A DNA stretch of 64,000 nt from Polaribacter sp. Hel1_33_78. GTDB lineage: Bacteria; Bacteroidota; Bacteroidia; Flavobacteriales; Flavobacteriaceae. Position numbers and translations under genes: made by a program. Each line of letters starts with the position of its first letter. The stretch's first letter is position 1. Of this stretch, positions 28,032-37,167 are shown piece after piece. The notes below the pieces were generated by a model. That model was not told the origin of the DNA, made no database searches, and worked only from the letters and a program-made list of their open reading frames with translations. Location of the stretch: positions 2,501,501 to 2,565,500 of the forward strand of contig NZ_LT629794.1 of NCBI RefSeq assembly GCF_900106075.1. Reading direction: 5' to 3'.

Positions 28032-28471
28032 TATATTGGGGTCTTAATATTATGTGAATAGTGATTAAATATTTATTTTATTCAATGATCTTTCGAACTA
28101 AACTGGTTTATAAATCAAACTTGTTAATGCGGTTCTGATCAATTACTGCATTAATTAAAGCTACAAATATACCGTTAGACAAAAACTTATATCACTAAAA
28201 TTAGATAATATCATTTTAACTATCGTTTAATGAGACAAAGGTGAGGATGAAAGAAGTTAAAACTATTTTGTAAAACTGAATTATTATCCGAAGAGTCTAA
28301 TTATTATATTTTAAAACTGGTTAAAATTAAATTTATTGAAAAGCATTTTTCTATTTTAATTAAGTTAAAATTTCATAAAAGGCATATCTAATTAATCTAA
28401 CTATTTTAATGAAATTTCATTAATTTTAACCCAAAATTAAAGTATAAAATTTAATTTGTAGTCTAAAAATT
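28032..28471. other. 440-base AT-rich intergenic region
   Basis: This is the upstream region of the LruC gene and the downstream region of the YncE-like gene. It has no convincing gene. The only structure I see is an 18-bp perfect palindrome TTAATGAAATTTCATTAA at 28406-28423. No clear terminator or TAnnTTTG promoter is visible. Confidence 0.6.
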
Positions 28472-29521
28472 CTATTCTATAAATGCCAAACCATCTGGCA
28501 CCCTTCCTGTTCCAATCGTACTAATTAAAGTAAACGTTTTCATGTCAATGACTTCAATTTTATCTGCATTTGAATTCGCGACAAAAGCATACAATCCATT
28601 CGGATGCATCAAAATTCCAACAGGACGCGGCGTATGGTAGAGTACTTTTTCAAAAAGATTTTTTTTACCTGGAATACTTATTGTTTTAATTTGTTCTTTT
28701 AGATATCTATCAAACACTGAAATAGTACCATCCCTAGAATTAGGAACCATACAAATCTTACCATCAATAGAGAACTTAAGTCTTAAAGGCTCTTCTCCAG
28801 TAGCCAAAACATCTGTAATTTGGTAAGTCTCAGTATTAATAACAGAGATCGATTCTTTTTTATTATTCGTCACCCAAACTTCCTTTCCATCGGGTGTAAT
28901 ATCAATACCCTCCGTTCCTTTTCCACAAGGAATAATTTTAATAACCCTTTCTTCTTCAAGGTCAATAACGCTTACTGAACCAGAATTAATATTAGTCGCA
29001 TACGCTATTGGTTTATGAGGGTCAAGAACCAGTAAATGACTCACCACTTGTTCTGTCGATATCCTTTTTTCAACAATACCAGTTTCTACATTCACCACTA
29101 CTAAATCATTACCTCCATCAGTGACCACCCCAACATTATTAGAATTCGGAAAATCAACAATACCATGCGGTCTAATACTCTCTTCAAGATCAATAATTTT
29201 TTCTATTTTATTAGTTTTTGTATTGATTACCGATATACTTTTACCAACAATAGTCTGGTCTCCATAGTTTGTAATGACCACCCTTTCGTAATTATCTAAT
29301 GCTGTAGCCTCATGCGGTAGCACTTCGATTGGAAATTCTGCAAGCTTTTCACCTTTAAACAAATCAAAAACGGTAATACTGCTACTAAGCTTATTTACAA
29401 TGTATAATTTTCCATTCGTTTGAATTGTGTAAGAAGGTCTTCTTATTACAAAAAGTGATATCATGAATATTACTAACAAAATGACACTAACAAACACAAG
29501 CTGTTTTATTCTCTTCATCAT
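28472..29521 (-). CDS. YncE-like beta-propeller protein (YVTN repeats)
   Basis: About 349 residues from MMKRIKQLVF. One N-terminal membrane anchor or signal segment (LVFVSVILLVIFMISLFVI) is followed by a seven-bladed-type propeller with repeats such as ITVFDLFKGEKLAEFP, SVIDLEEERVIKIIPCG and ISVINTETYQITDVLATG. The longer frame up to 29620 runs inside the upstream gene. The chosen ATG overlaps the stop of the GMC gene by one base (TAATG), the typical coupled arrangement. It is the last gene of the GMC dehydrogenase operon and probably acts in the periplasm, perhaps binding the enzyme or its substrate. Confidence 0.87.
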   Translation of the reverse strand: MMKRIKQLVFVSVILLVIFMISLFVIRRPSYTIQTNGKLYIVNKLSSSITVFDLFKGEKLAEFPIEVLPHEATALDNYERVVITNYGDQTIVGKSISVINTKTNKIEKIIDLEESIRPHGIVDFPNSNNVGVVTDGGNDLVVVNVETGIVEKRISTEQVVSHLLVLDPHKPIAYATNINSGSVSVIDLEEERVIKIIPCGKGTEGIDITPDGKEVWVTNNKKESISVINTETYQITDVLATGEEPLRLKFSIDGKICMVPNSRDGTISVFDRYLKEQIKTISIPGKKNLFEKVLYHTPRPVGILMHPNGLYAFVANSNADKIEVIDMKTFTLISTIGTGRVPDGLAFIE

Positions 29522-31200
29522 TAATTTGAAAAATATTGTTTTAGAGCAAACTGACATGCTCTTGCGGTTATTGCCATATAAGTTAGTGATGGGTTTTGAC
29601 TTCCTGAAGAGGTCATACAACTCCCGTCTGTTATAAATACATTTTTAACATCATGCATTTGATTGTGTTTATTTAAAACTGATGTTTTCGGGTCTTTACC
29701 CATTCTTGCCGTTCCCATTTCATGAACTGCTGAACCGGGAGCAGGACTTGTTCTATAACTTCCAACATTTTTAAATCCAGCTTTTCTCAACATTTCTTCA
29801 CTAGATTTAGTCATATGTTCCATCATCGCTAATTCATTAGGGCCATATTCAAAATCAACCTTAACAAGAGGTAAACCCCACTGGTCTTTATTTTCATTAT
29901 CTAAAGAAATCTTGTTATCATAATTAGGTAATGTTTCTCCACGACCACCTAAAGAAATTTTCCATTCTCCAGGTGTTGCCAATTGTTCTTTTAAGCCCAC
30001 CCCTATTCCTGAAGTTGCTTTTGATTGCCAATTCTCTCTGTGTCCTTTTCCTTGAATACCATATCCCCTTATAAAATCAACGTCTTTAGTTTCATTCTTT
30101 AAATTTTGAAATCTTGGAATATAAATTGTACCAGGAGATTTCCCCTCGTAATATTTATCTTTCAATCCTTCATAAGTTCCAAAAGCACCCTCATTCACTA
30201 CATGATCCATTAAATTATGACCCAATTGTCCGCTAGTATTTCCCAATCCATTTGGAAAAGAAGGTGAAGTAGAATTTAATAAAATGGCCGTAGTAGCAAT
30301 TGTTGAAGCATTTAGGAAAATTACTTTCGCATAATAACGAATCTCTTCTTTCGTAATAGCATCAATTATTACAACGCCTATTGCTTTTTTTTGCAGGTCA
30401 TCATAAATAACTTCTTTTACTACAGAATTTGCTCTCATGGTTAAATTACCGGTTTCATGAGCATCTAATAAGGTGGATGAATTACTACTAAAATAACCTC
30501 CAAAAGGACATCCTCTACTACATAAATTTCTATATTGACAAGGTCCTCTTCCTTTTTTAGCCTCCGTTAAATTAGCAACTCTACCATTAATTACAATACG
30601 ATCTGAGTACTCCTTACTTACCGTTTCTTTTAAATGTTGTTCAATCGCATTCATAGGTATTGGAGGCAAAAAAATACCATCTGGCAACTGAGAAAGGGAT
30701 TCAGAACTTCCACTAATTCCGACATAATCCTCAACATAATCGTACCATTTAGCTAAATCATTATATCTAATTGGCCAATCAACCCCATAACCATCGTTTT
30801 TATTTGCTTCAAAATCCATTTGAGAAAAGCGATAACTTTGTCGACCCCAAGTTAATGAACGGCCTCCTACCTGATAGCCTCTTATCCATTTATAAGGCTT
30901 AACTTGTACATAAGGATGTTCACTGTCCTTGACGAAAAAATGTTTGTTCCCAGCATCACTATGACTGCTTTGTATTGGTCTTTCCTCTAATTCTTTATTC
31001 GTTAAATGGGATCTATATTTGAAATCCCATGGATTTTTCCAAGCTGTGGGATAATCGACAATATGCGTTACATTTCGACCTCTTTCTAATACCAATGTTT
31101 TTAGGCCTCCTTGAGTCAGTTCTTTTGCGGCCCAACCACCACTTATACCCGAACCTACAACTATAGCATCAAAAGTATTTTCTTGTTTTTGATTTGTCAT
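29521..31200 (-). CDS. GMC-family dehydrogenase, large subunit
   Basis: 559 residues. FAD site AIVVGSGISGGWAAKEL (residues 12-28), a second FAD segment VGGRSLTWGRQSYRF, and the GMC ending MGTARMGKDP followed by DGSCMTSSGSQNPSLTYMA. Cys221, Cys227 and Cys231 (CQYRNLCSRGC) match the iron-sulfur cysteine region of FAD-dependent sugar dehydrogenases (gluconate 2-dehydrogenase / FAD-GDH type). The upstream gene encodes the matching small subunit, so the pair should form a periplasmic dehydrogenase passing electrons to the respiratory chain. The sugar or alcohol substrate is unknown. The gene ends overlapping the YncE-like start by one base. Confidence 0.9.
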   Translation of the reverse strand: MTNQKQENTFDAIVVGSGISGGWAAKELTQGGLKTLVLERGRNVTHIVDYPTAWKNPWDFKYRSHLTNKELEERPIQSSHSDAGNKHFFVKDSEHPYVQVKPYKWIRGYQVGGRSLTWGRQSYRFSQMDFEANKNDGYGVDWPIRYNDLAKWYDYVEDYVGISGSSESLSQLPDGIFLPPIPMNAIEQHLKETVSKEYSDRIVINGRVANLTEAKKGRGPCQYRNLCSRGCPFGGYFSSNSSTLLDAHETGNLTMRANSVVKEVIYDDLQKKAIGVVIIDAITKEEIRYYAKVIFLNASTIATTAILLNSTSPSFPNGLGNTSGQLGHNLMDHVVNEGAFGTYEGLKDKYYEGKSPGTIYIPRFQNLKNETKDVDFIRGYGIQGKGHRENWQSKATSGIGVGLKEQLATPGEWKISLGGRGETLPNYDNKISLDNENKDQWGLPLVKVDFEYGPNELAMMEHMTKSSEEMLRKAGFKNVGSYRTSPAPGSAVHEMGTARMGKDPKTSVLNKHNQMHDVKNVFITDGSCMTSSGSQNPSLTYMAITARACQFALKQYFSN

Positions 31201-31208
31201 TGTTTAGT

Positions 31209-31784
31209 TTATTTTGTTGCCCAGGATTTCTGATTAGGACTTAACTCTGTAATAGCCTTATACCTGCCAGGAACGGGCAAGTATGTTAGGTGTTTTGTAG
31301 CTCCAATCGAAGAAGTGCAATAACCTTCTATAGTTAACGTTTTTATAATATTAAAAAAAGAACGACCAAGTAGCTTGTTACGAATTTTTGTAAATAGGCT
31401 GTTCGAACTTGAGTTGTTGTCTAAGTTTTCTACTTGTTTTATTTTTTGATCTATCGTACAGTTTTCAAAATTACGCCCGTAGGCATCCAAACAATGCTCT
31501 TGCAAATCCTTCAATCCATTTAAAAAATTATGATATTCTTTTTTGGAGGAGCAATCTTCCATATAATAGATTATATAATCCTGCACACCTGCTGACTTTG
31601 CACCTGGAGAAGCCGCAGTAGTAGGTATAATGACATCAACCAATTCTGAAATCACATCGAAATAAACTTTTATTTCTTCTTTATTTTTATTTAAGTCTTC
31701 TAAAAAATATTTGTAACCTCCAAAGGAAGCCAACCCAACTCCTGTAAAACCTAAAATACCTCCGAGAGCTTTTCTTCTATTCAT
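31209..31784 (-). CDS. Gluconate 2-dehydrogenase subunit 3 family protein
   Basis: 191 residues. The N-terminus MNRRKALGGILGFTGVG has a twin-arginine-like signal, so it can carry the folded GMC subunit to the periplasm by hitchhiking, as known for the family. The rest fits the gluconate_2-dh3 family (IPTTAASPGAKSAGVQDYI). First gene of the three-gene operon (8-base gap to the GMC gene). A candidate sigma-54 promoter and paired inverted repeats lie directly upstream. Confidence 0.88.
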   Translation of the reverse strand: MNRRKALGGILGFTGVGLASFGGYKYFLEDLNKNKEEIKVYFDVISELVDVIIPTTAASPGAKSAGVQDYIIYYMEDCSSKKEYHNFLNGLKDLQEHCLDAYGRNFENCTIDQKIKQVENLDNNSSSNSLFTKIRNKLLGRSFFNIIKTLTIEGYCTSSIGATKHLTYLPVPGRYKAITELSPNQKSWATK

Positions 31785-31835
31785 CTATGCAGTCTTTAGT
31801 GATAAATACCCTTTTTGTACTTGGAAATTTAATGC

Positions 31836-31853
31836 TAGCCTAAACAAGACCAA
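31836..31853 (-). promoter_or_regulatory. Candidate sigma-54 promoter for the GMC dehydrogenase operon
   Basis: On the minus strand TTGGTCTTGTTTAGGCTA has GG (31851-31850) and GC (31839-31838) exactly 12 bases apart, as required for -24/-12 promoters. The -12 element AGGC is weaker than TTGC. Predicted start about 31826, leader about 41 bases. Confidence 0.5.
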
Positions 31854-31926
31854 AGTTATGCCAAAAACACAATTGAAATAAAGTGTTAAATATCAATTAA
31901 TTAAAATCAATATTAATTATCAGATA

Positions 31927-31961
31927 TTCCGAATATCGGAATTGTATTCCTAAAAACGGAA
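31927..31961. promoter_or_regulatory. Paired inverted repeats (candidate sigma-54 enhancer sites)
   Basis: TTCCGAATATCGGAA (31927-31941) and TTCCTAAAAACGGAA (31947-31961), start-to-start 20 bp, fit TTCCG-N5-CGGAA. They lie ~76 bp upstream of the candidate sigma-54 promoter. The same kind of pair precedes the FIST gene. Confidence 0.55.
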
Positions 31962-31982
31962 CTGTAAGCTTTTAAAAAAATA

Positions 31983-33173
31983 TTAAACTGCTCTTTTAGC
32001 CCTTTCCCAATTTACTGATTGTGATTTTTTTATATATCTAAAAAACCCTAATATCACGGAAAGATTCATTATAAAAAAATAATACGGAACAAATAAAGCT
32101 TTTACTCTTGTAGATCTATTTTCTAGGAACCAACCTAATAAAGCAGCACAATAAAACAAAACTTGTAGCCAAAATAAAACTGAATACAATCCGACATTAA
32201 ACACTCCTACATTGTAAGATAATATAAATGAAACCGGAATTAACAAAACAAGGCAAAGTGGTGTTAAAGTCCATCTCAGAACACGGTGAGAAATATACTG
32301 AAAAGACAGTGTACCATATTTAAATACATTAAGCAAAGACCTAAGTCTTACAATGGCTTGAATTCCTCCTGCGGAAATTCTAACTTTACGTTTTAATTCT
32401 TCCTTCACATTTGCTGAGGCGGTTTCAATAGCGTAAGCTTCAGGATCGTATTGAATGGTATAGCCATCTTGAGCTACTCGCAGCGAGATAATGAAATCAT
32501 CTAATAAGGTGTCTTTTTCAACATGTCGGTATAGTGGAGTTCTTATTGCAAATAGTTCTCCTGCCGCACCCACAACGGAATACAATTCGGCATCCCACTT
32601 TTTTAAAGCTGACTCGTATTTCCAATATAAACCCTCACCTGCTCCAGAGGCGACATCACTTTCTTTAGTTACTATTCGTTTTTCACCAGATACACAGCCT
32701 ACTTTAGGATTACTAAATAAATTAACAATACGTCTAATCGATTCCTTTCCTAAATTGGTATTTGCGTCACTAAAAATAACGATCGGAGTTTTTACAAAAT
32801 CCATACCTCTGTTCATCGCACCAATTTTACCATTGCGCTCGTCTAAATGATGCACAGTTGTATTTGGATAGCCTTTTAACAAATCTGGTGTGCCGTCGTC
32901 AGAACCATCAGTAACCCAAACAATGTTTATTTTTTCTTTAGGATATTCGAGTTCTAAACTATTTTTCATTTTGGCTGATACATAATCTTTTTCATTATAA
33001 GCCGTAATAAATAAGGTTACTTCTGGCTCATAAGATGGGTTTATTTCAACTTTATTTCCAATCTTAAAAAATCGTCTTATTTTAATAATGACAAATAATA
33101 AAATACCATAGCCTACATAAGTGTAAACAATAATAAATAATAATGACCAAAAAGTAATTTTTAATGTTTCCAT
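31983..33173 (-). CDS. Glycosyltransferase family 2, membrane processive-type
   Basis: 396 residues. N-terminal membrane helix, GT-A domain with FITAYNEKDY, WVTDGSDDGT, IFSDANTN and DDFIISLRV, the acceptor-side motif RKVRISAGG, then three to four C-terminal membrane helices. This is the cellulose-synthase-like or EpsF-like architecture of inner-membrane polysaccharide glycosyltransferases. It uses a nucleotide sugar to extend a lipid-linked glycan. Last gene of the EPS operon, after the acyltransferase (9-base gap). No clear terminator follows. Confidence 0.9.
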   Translation of the reverse strand: METLKITFWSLLFIIVYTYVGYGILLFVIIKIRRFFKIGNKVEINPSYEPEVTLFITAYNEKDYVSAKMKNSLELEYPKEKINIVWVTDGSDDGTPDLLKGYPNTTVHHLDERNGKIGAMNRGMDFVKTPIVIFSDANTNLGKESIRRIVNLFSNPKVGCVSGEKRIVTKESDVASGAGEGLYWKYESALKKWDAELYSVVGAAGELFAIRTPLYRHVEKDTLLDDFIISLRVAQDGYTIQYDPEAYAIETASANVKEELKRKVRISAGGIQAIVRLRSLLNVFKYGTLSFQYISHRVLRWTLTPLCLVLLIPVSFILSYNVGVFNVGLYSVLFWLQVLFYCAALLGWFLENRSTRVKALFVPYYFFIMNLSVILGFFRYIKKSQSVNWERAKRAV

Positions 33174-33182
33174 AATATATTC

Positions 33183-33782
33183 TTAAGGTCTTTCCCACTT
33201 TTTAGTTTGGTGATTATATTGTCTTAATACTCTTGCAGGATTTCCACCAACCACAGAATAATCTGGGACATCTTTTGTAACGACACTTCCGGATGCAATT
33301 ATGCAATGCGTACCAATGGTTAATCCTTGTATTATAACCGAATTACCTCCTATCCAAACATTATCTTTAACAACAGTTAAATCGGCAGTAACCCCTTGCA
33401 ATTTTATAGGTCTATCAACGTCCATAAAATTGTGAGTCAATCCAGTAATTTGTGCACCGCTTCCAATTGTAACATAATTCCCCAGTGTTACCGGACCTAC
33501 TAATTTTACTCTTGAAGTAACACTACTGAAATCTCCTATTACAATATCTCCCATACCATTATTTATGATAGAATAATCTTCAATAATTGTTCTATATCCA
33601 ATCTGAAATTTTTTTGTAGGAATAAGGTCAAGTCTAGCCTTTCTTTTAATTATCGCTCCCCTTCCTTTTTTGATAATAAAAGGATAGCCTAATATCCTAA
33701 ACCAAAGTCTAGGTCTTGTAGCATAAGAATGAACCATTAAGTAGTGTAAAATTTTCTTTAATTTTGGTTTGTCGTTTAACAT
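33183..33782 (-). CDS. Hexapeptide-repeat acyltransferase
   Basis: 199 residues with left-handed beta-helix repeats from about residue 75 (VIGDFSSVTSRVKLVG, then VTIGSGAQITG, NVWIGGNSVIIQGLTIGTHC, ASGSVVTKDVPDYSVVGGNPARVL). This fits O-acetyltransferases that decorate exopolysaccharide repeat units. The imidazole catalytic region is GLTHNFMD. The start overlaps the previous glycosyltransferase by 7 bases. Confidence 0.88.
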   Translation of the reverse strand: MLNDKPKLKKILHYLMVHSYATRPRLWFRILGYPFIIKKGRGAIIKRKARLDLIPTKKFQIGYRTIIEDYSIINNGMGDIVIGDFSSVTSRVKLVGPVTLGNYVTIGSGAQITGLTHNFMDVDRPIKLQGVTADLTVVKDNVWIGGNSVIIQGLTIGTHCIIASGSVVTKDVPDYSVVGGNPARVLRQYNHQTKKWERP

Positions 33783-35005
33783 TTTATTTTATTTTTTAAA
33801 TTAATTAACTCTGTGGACTCCAATGCGTGTCCAATTTTTTTTATATTATTTTCCCATGAATGCGTAAGTGCGTATTCGCGTCTAGAATTCTCTAAAACTA
33901 TAGAATTGGATTTATTCGCCTTCTCTATAAGCAATAAATAGTCCTCTTTTGTTTCTGCTAAAAAGACCCAGTCTTTAAAATATCCCATAGCAATTGTTTT
34001 AGTAGCAACTACTGGTTTTCCCATTGCTAAATACTCATCAATTTTCCTAGGATAGTTTCCTTTGGTGGTCTCATTCATCAACTGTGGGTTTATACACACA
34101 TCAAACCCTTTAATATAATTAGGAAGATTAGTGCCTTCTTTTGCTCCTAAAAAATGAACATTATCATAACTATGCAGATTAGAATTAGCAAAAGTACTAT
34201 CCTCTGGCCCAACAAGTACGATACTCCAATCTGCTCTACTCTTAGCTATAAACTCTAATAAATCTATATCTAACCTAATACTAGCCAAGTATCCAACATA
34301 CCCAATAATTGGCCCTTTGATAGCGGTTAATTCTTTTGCCGTTATTATTTCTCGTAATTTAAAATCAAAGAGCGAAACATCGCATCCTTGCCCTACCATA
34401 TGGCTATTAGTGTTAAAATTACGCGCATATTCCGTATAATATATAGAATTGGTAACCACTACGTCAGCGGCCTTAATTAGCAAAGCTTCATACCTTTTAC
34501 CATGTAAATTCCAATATGAAAATGGACTATTAACTAAATTATCTCTAATATAATAGATAAATGAACTAGGATTCAAAAGAATTCTAAGTTGTTCTCCTAA
34601 AAACATTGAACTATCATTGAATAGAATGTAATCCTTAAATTCTAAATCTGTGAGCGCTCGCAGTATCTCTTTAAATAATTTTTTAGCATTGTATCGGGTT
34701 AATCGATCAAAAATAAAATTTTGTTTAATACGGTTTGTCGGCGCAAAAACAGTTTTAGGATTAAACTCCCATAAATTACTGGAAACCTGTTTAAGTCCAT
34801 TCTCTTTGCCAAAAACAACTCGTTTTCTTTTCTCTAGCGGTTCTGATTTTTTTGCTTTAAAAAAGTCGATGATACTTAAAGGATTGTTTACATATATCAC
34901 CCTATTATACTTTGCGAATTCCGTTGCAATATTTTTACAATTACTACCAATTTCTATATCCCATGCTTGCATGCCAATTATGACGATATCTTTACCTTTA
35001 ATCAT
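33776..35005 (-). CDS. Glycosyltransferase family 1/4-like
   Basis: 409 residues with a GT-B fold. The N-terminal domain starts DIVIIGMQAWDIEIGSN, and the C-terminal domain has GPIIGYVGYLASIRLDIDLL and IDEYLAMGKPVVATKTIAMGYF (the EX7E-type donor region). Similar proteins occur in capsular and teichuronic-type clusters. Sugar specificity unknown. A 7-base overlap with the acyltransferase gene supports the operon. Confidence 0.87.
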   Translation of the reverse strand: MIKGKDIVIIGMQAWDIEIGSNCKNIATEFAKYNRVIYVNNPLSIIDFFKAKKSEPLEKRKRVVFGKENGLKQVSSNLWEFNPKTVFAPTNRIKQNFIFDRLTRYNAKKLFKEILRALTDLEFKDYILFNDSSMFLGEQLRILLNPSSFIYYIRDNLVNSPFSYWNLHGKRYEALLIKAADVVVTNSIYYTEYARNFNTNSHMVGQGCDVSLFDFKLREIITAKELTAIKGPIIGYVGYLASIRLDIDLLEFIAKSRADWSIVLVGPEDSTFANSNLHSYDNVHFLGAKEGTNLPNYIKGFDVCINPQLMNETTKGNYPRKIDEYLAMGKPVVATKTIAMGYFKDWVFLAETKEDYLLLIEKANKSNSIVLENSRREYALTHSWENNIKKIGHALESTELINLKNKIKC

Positions 35006-35065
35006 GATTTCTTATTTTTTAATGTTATCAATTCATTTTTTGATGTGATTTAAATGCTCCCGTAA

Positions 35066-36253
35066 TTAATTTTTGTCTTCTACTTTAACATAAGTATGAG
35101 GCGTATGAATAAAAGTTTTATTAGCACCTTTCATTTTAAATAAACCAATAAAAACACCAAAGAAAGCTTTTGGTAATTGCATAAATGCAAAGATCATTTC
35201 TACAGAGTAAAACTTGCGTGGTATCGAAATTGCAAAGGATAATATATTGGCGAAAAAGATTACTGTCCATATATAAAAATAAAAATCTGGACTTAAAAAA
35301 AAAGCAATAAATACCGAAGCAAGTAAAATACCTGGTAAAATTAACCTTGGTGGTAACATCATTTGAAATGCTCTATCATAATAATCTACATTCCCTCTTG
35401 TAATTAGGTGCCAAACAGCTGTTAGAAAGTGTTTTTTTAAATAATGGTATTGAGCCGATATCCATCTGATTCTTTGATTTTTGAATACTTCAGCCTGACT
35501 CACTTTTTCATCATAACAGATGGCATCATCTCTATATTCGAACTTATAACCTTGTTTTAATAATTTTAATTCTAGTTCTTTATCAAAACCACCTACCGCA
35601 TCAATATTCTTCATAGTATTCTTGAATAATTGATAAGAAAATGCCATTCCCGAACCCACTAACCTAGAAGACAAACCAATAGTACGATGGCCTTTACCAT
35701 AGATATTGTTATTAATTTCTTCACTCATAGCATCTAACATAGCAAAAGCGCCTTTAGTATTTTTAGCGGCTCTATGTCCTTGTACCACCTGATAACCTGC
35801 ATTAAATGAATCATTTATTTTCGCAATAAAATCAGGAGCCAAAACATTATCTGCATCTAGTATTAGGGCTATATCATATAAATTTTCAGGCAATTCTGCC
35901 ATTGTTTTATTTAATGCCTTTGCTTTAGTGCTCTTATCAAAAGAAACTTCTTTTACAATTATTGGTAATGAATTTAAATCGTCTAACGTTTTTTGTTGAA
36001 ACGAATCCGCAATAACAATTACATCAAATAATTTTTTTGGGTACGATTGATTTAAAACCTCTTTAGCAACCTCAAGAATAACAGCATCTTCCTTATATCC
36101 TGGTATAAATACTACAAATTTATGCTGTTTATTTTTTGCTGATTTTTTTATTTTCCGCGGTAAGTTGCCAAGGATGGCATAAGTTATTAAAAACAAAACG
36201 GATGCTCCTAGATAAATTAATAGAAGATAATGTAATATTTCAAGTAGTATCAT
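35066..36253 (-). CDS. Glycosyltransferase family 2, membrane-bound
   Basis: 395 residues. N-terminal membrane helix, GT-A motifs FIPGYKEDAV, ALILDADNVLAPDF and GGFDKELELKLL, the QxxRW-like QRIRWISAQYHYL, then several C-terminal membrane helices. Processive-type inner-membrane glycosyltransferase. Its start overlaps the stop of the upstream gene by 4 bases (ATGA). Confidence 0.9.
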   Translation of the reverse strand: MILLEILHYLLLIYLGASVLFLITYAILGNLPRKIKKSAKNKQHKFVVFIPGYKEDAVILEVAKEVLNQSYPKKLFDVIVIADSFQQKTLDDLNSLPIIVKEVSFDKSTKAKALNKTMAELPENLYDIALILDADNVLAPDFIAKINDSFNAGYQVVQGHRAAKNTKGAFAMLDAMSEEINNNIYGKGHRTIGLSSRLVGSGMAFSYQLFKNTMKNIDAVGGFDKELELKLLKQGYKFEYRDDAICYDEKVSQAEVFKNQRIRWISAQYHYLKKHFLTAVWHLITRGNVDYYDRAFQMMLPPRLILPGILLASVFIAFFLSPDFYFYIWTVIFFANILSFAISIPRKFYSVEMIFAFMQLPKAFFGVFIGLFKMKGANKTFIHTPHTYVKVEDKN

Positions 36254-37161
36254 AACTGTTGGTTTTTGTTAATATTAAAATTTCTAATGTTCCAGGCTAC
36301 ACCTCTATATAAAGCAGATAAATGCTTTTTAACAAATAAATACTTAATCGTATTTTTTAGAAGTGGAATCAGAAAGAAATAAATCACCCCTAAGAATAAA
36401 GTAATTCCGCTACTATTTCTTCTTACAAACAACAACCTATTTCTATTCATATAATAGGTTTTTAGAGGACTATTTTTCCCAGTAGAAATAGATTCTTTAT
36501 GAAGGATGGAAGAGTTTGGCTGGAAATAAATTTTATATCCTGCTCGCTTAACGCGTTCTGCAAAATCAAGTTCTTCATAATAAAGAAAGTAACCTTCATA
36601 TAACAACCCTAATTCTTCTAAAACACTCTTTCGTATCATCATGCAAGCACCATGAGGATAAGCTGTCTCTGTCACTTCATCAAGTTGTCCATTATCTATT
36701 TCTTTATATCCGTAATGACTTCCTCGAGAGGTAATGGGGTTTATAGGGGATGCTCCGGCATATTGTATGACATTATCTTCATAGAAATAAAGAATTTTTG
36801 AGCTCACAATTCCTATTTTTTTATCGGACTCCATCAACTCCACTAAACTCTCTAAAAAGTCTGGTTTCACCTCAGTATCATTGTTTAACAATAAGACATA
36901 ATCTCCCTTTGCTTGTTTTAAGGCAATGTTATTACCTCCTGCAAAACCCAAGTTTTTTTTACTTATTATTAATTGAATTTCCGGATATTTTTCTTTAATA
37001 ATATTTGGAGATTTTGTAGGAGAGGCGTTATCTACAATTAACGTTTCAAAATTAGGATATGTAACTTTTTCTAAAGAAGCCAGCATTTCGCAAGTTACTT
37101 CGGGTTGGTCGTAGTTTACACTTACGATTGAGACCAAAGGCTGTTGAGATTTTATATTCAT
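36250..37161 (-). CDS. Glycosyltransferase family 2 (rhamnosyltransferase-like)
   Basis: 303 residues. SIVSVNYDQPEVTCEML, LIVDNASPTKS, NLGFAGGNNIAL and LLLNNDTEV are the hallmark motifs of the WbbL/RfbF-like GT2 group. A single C-terminal hydrophobic stretch may anchor it. Sugar specificity cannot be read from the sequence. It lies 6 bases after the preceding GT4 gene and overlaps the next by 4. Confidence 0.9.
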   Translation of the reverse strand: MNIKSQQPLVSIVSVNYDQPEVTCEMLASLEKVTYPNFETLIVDNASPTKSPNIIKEKYPEIQLIISKKNLGFAGGNNIALKQAKGDYVLLLNNDTEVKPDFLESLVELMESDKKIGIVSSKILYFYEDNVIQYAGASPINPITSRGSHYGYKEIDNGQLDEVTETAYPHGACMMIRKSVLEELGLLYEGYFLYYEELDFAERVKRAGYKIYFQPNSSILHKESISTGKNSPLKTYYMNRNRLLFVRRNSSGITLFLGVIYFFLIPLLKNTIKYLFVKKHLSALYRGVAWNIRNFNINKNQQL

Positions 37162-37167
37162 AATCTA

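Noticed and set aside
29522..29620. Longer start of the YncE-like protein inside the GMC gene
   Set aside because: The extra 33 residues are an out-of-frame reading of the conserved GMC C-terminus. The TAATG junction start fits a signal or anchor sequence.
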